Shown here piece after piece: positions 14,177 through 14,236 of a stretch of 14,236 nucleotides of DNA. The notes below the pieces were generated by a model, which saw only the letters and a list, made by a program, of their open reading frames with translations, did no database searches and was not told where the DNA came from. Within the stretch, counting starts at the first letter, position 1. Each line of letters begins with the position of its first letter. Origin of the DNA: Comamonadaceae bacterium (GTDB lineage Bacteria > Pseudomonadota > Gammaproteobacteria > Burkholderiales > Burkholderiaceae_C); assembly GCA_024642025.1 (NCBI GenBank), contig JAHEBY010000003.1:8937-23172 (forward strand), written 5' to 3'. A program made the translations under genes and the position numbers.

Positions 14177-14236
14177 ATTGAATATGGCGGTGTAATGCTG
14201 GCCTTATTTCCCTTTAGTTTTGGCGGGTGCTAATGA

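Noticed and set aside
14177..14236. Possible start of another gene at the right edge (ATGA at 14233)
   Set aside because: Only one codon would be visible and no convincing Shine-Dalgarno precedes it; flhB often occurs near here in relatives, but the sequence cannot show it.
1..14236. CRISPR arrays, insertion sequences, tRNA or rRNA genes, toxin-antitoxin or defence systems
   Set aside because: I looked for spaced direct repeats, transposase-like frames, and RNA gene signatures and saw none; nearly all sequence is accounted for by flagellar, motor and chemotaxis genes.

Overview
This window is a chromosomal flagellar and chemotaxis island. The gene set (FlhDC master regulator, FliA/sigma28-type promoters, short flagellins of about 265 residues, a CheZ phosphatase) points to a betaproteobacterium of the order Burkholderiales, most likely family Comamonadaceae (Rhodoferax/Polaromonas-like). 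The family placement is an inference from protein character and one intergenic repeat; no database search was possible.

Layout. Positions 1-3580, minus strand: the hook-basal-body and export operon fliF-fliG-fliH-fliI, tightly packed (21 bp, then overlaps of 4 and 8 bp), with fliI running off the left edge. Positions 3769-4089, plus strand: fliE, divergent from fliF. Positions 4227-5447, plus strand: fliB, a flagellin lysine methylase homologue, preceded by a small repeat-like inverted repeat. Positions 5477-7710, minus strand: fliD-fliS-fliT (cap, flagellin chaperone, cap chaperone), convergent with fliB. Positions 7842-8639, minus strand, and 9060-9863, plus strand: two divergent flagellin genes separated by 420 bp and each followed by an intrinsic terminator. 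Positions 10129-11038: flhD-flhC, with a terminator. Positions 11211-13009: motA-motB behind a clear sigma28-type promoter. Positions 13073-14130: cheY-cheZ (4-bp overlap), ending in a perfect hairpin.

How it works together. FlhDC switches on the early genes. FliF/FliG form the MS ring and rotor, FliE joins ring to rod, and FliH/FliI energise export. FliS and FliT hold FliC and FliD until export; FliD caps the filament made of FliC. MotA/MotB are the stator, and CheY/CheZ set rotor direction. Sigma28-like boxes (GCCGATAA, GCCGATAT, GCCGAATA) are visible upstream of motA, fliS and fliF. The one upstream of fliF helps to fix its start codon.

No undescribed system of the defence or mobile kind was found. 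The most interesting signals are: a 19-nt block identical in the two flagellin leaders and placed at nearly the same distance from both start codons; the presence of FliB although both flagellins are short and lysine-poor; and a gapped palindrome upstream of flhDC that resembles an RcsB-type box.
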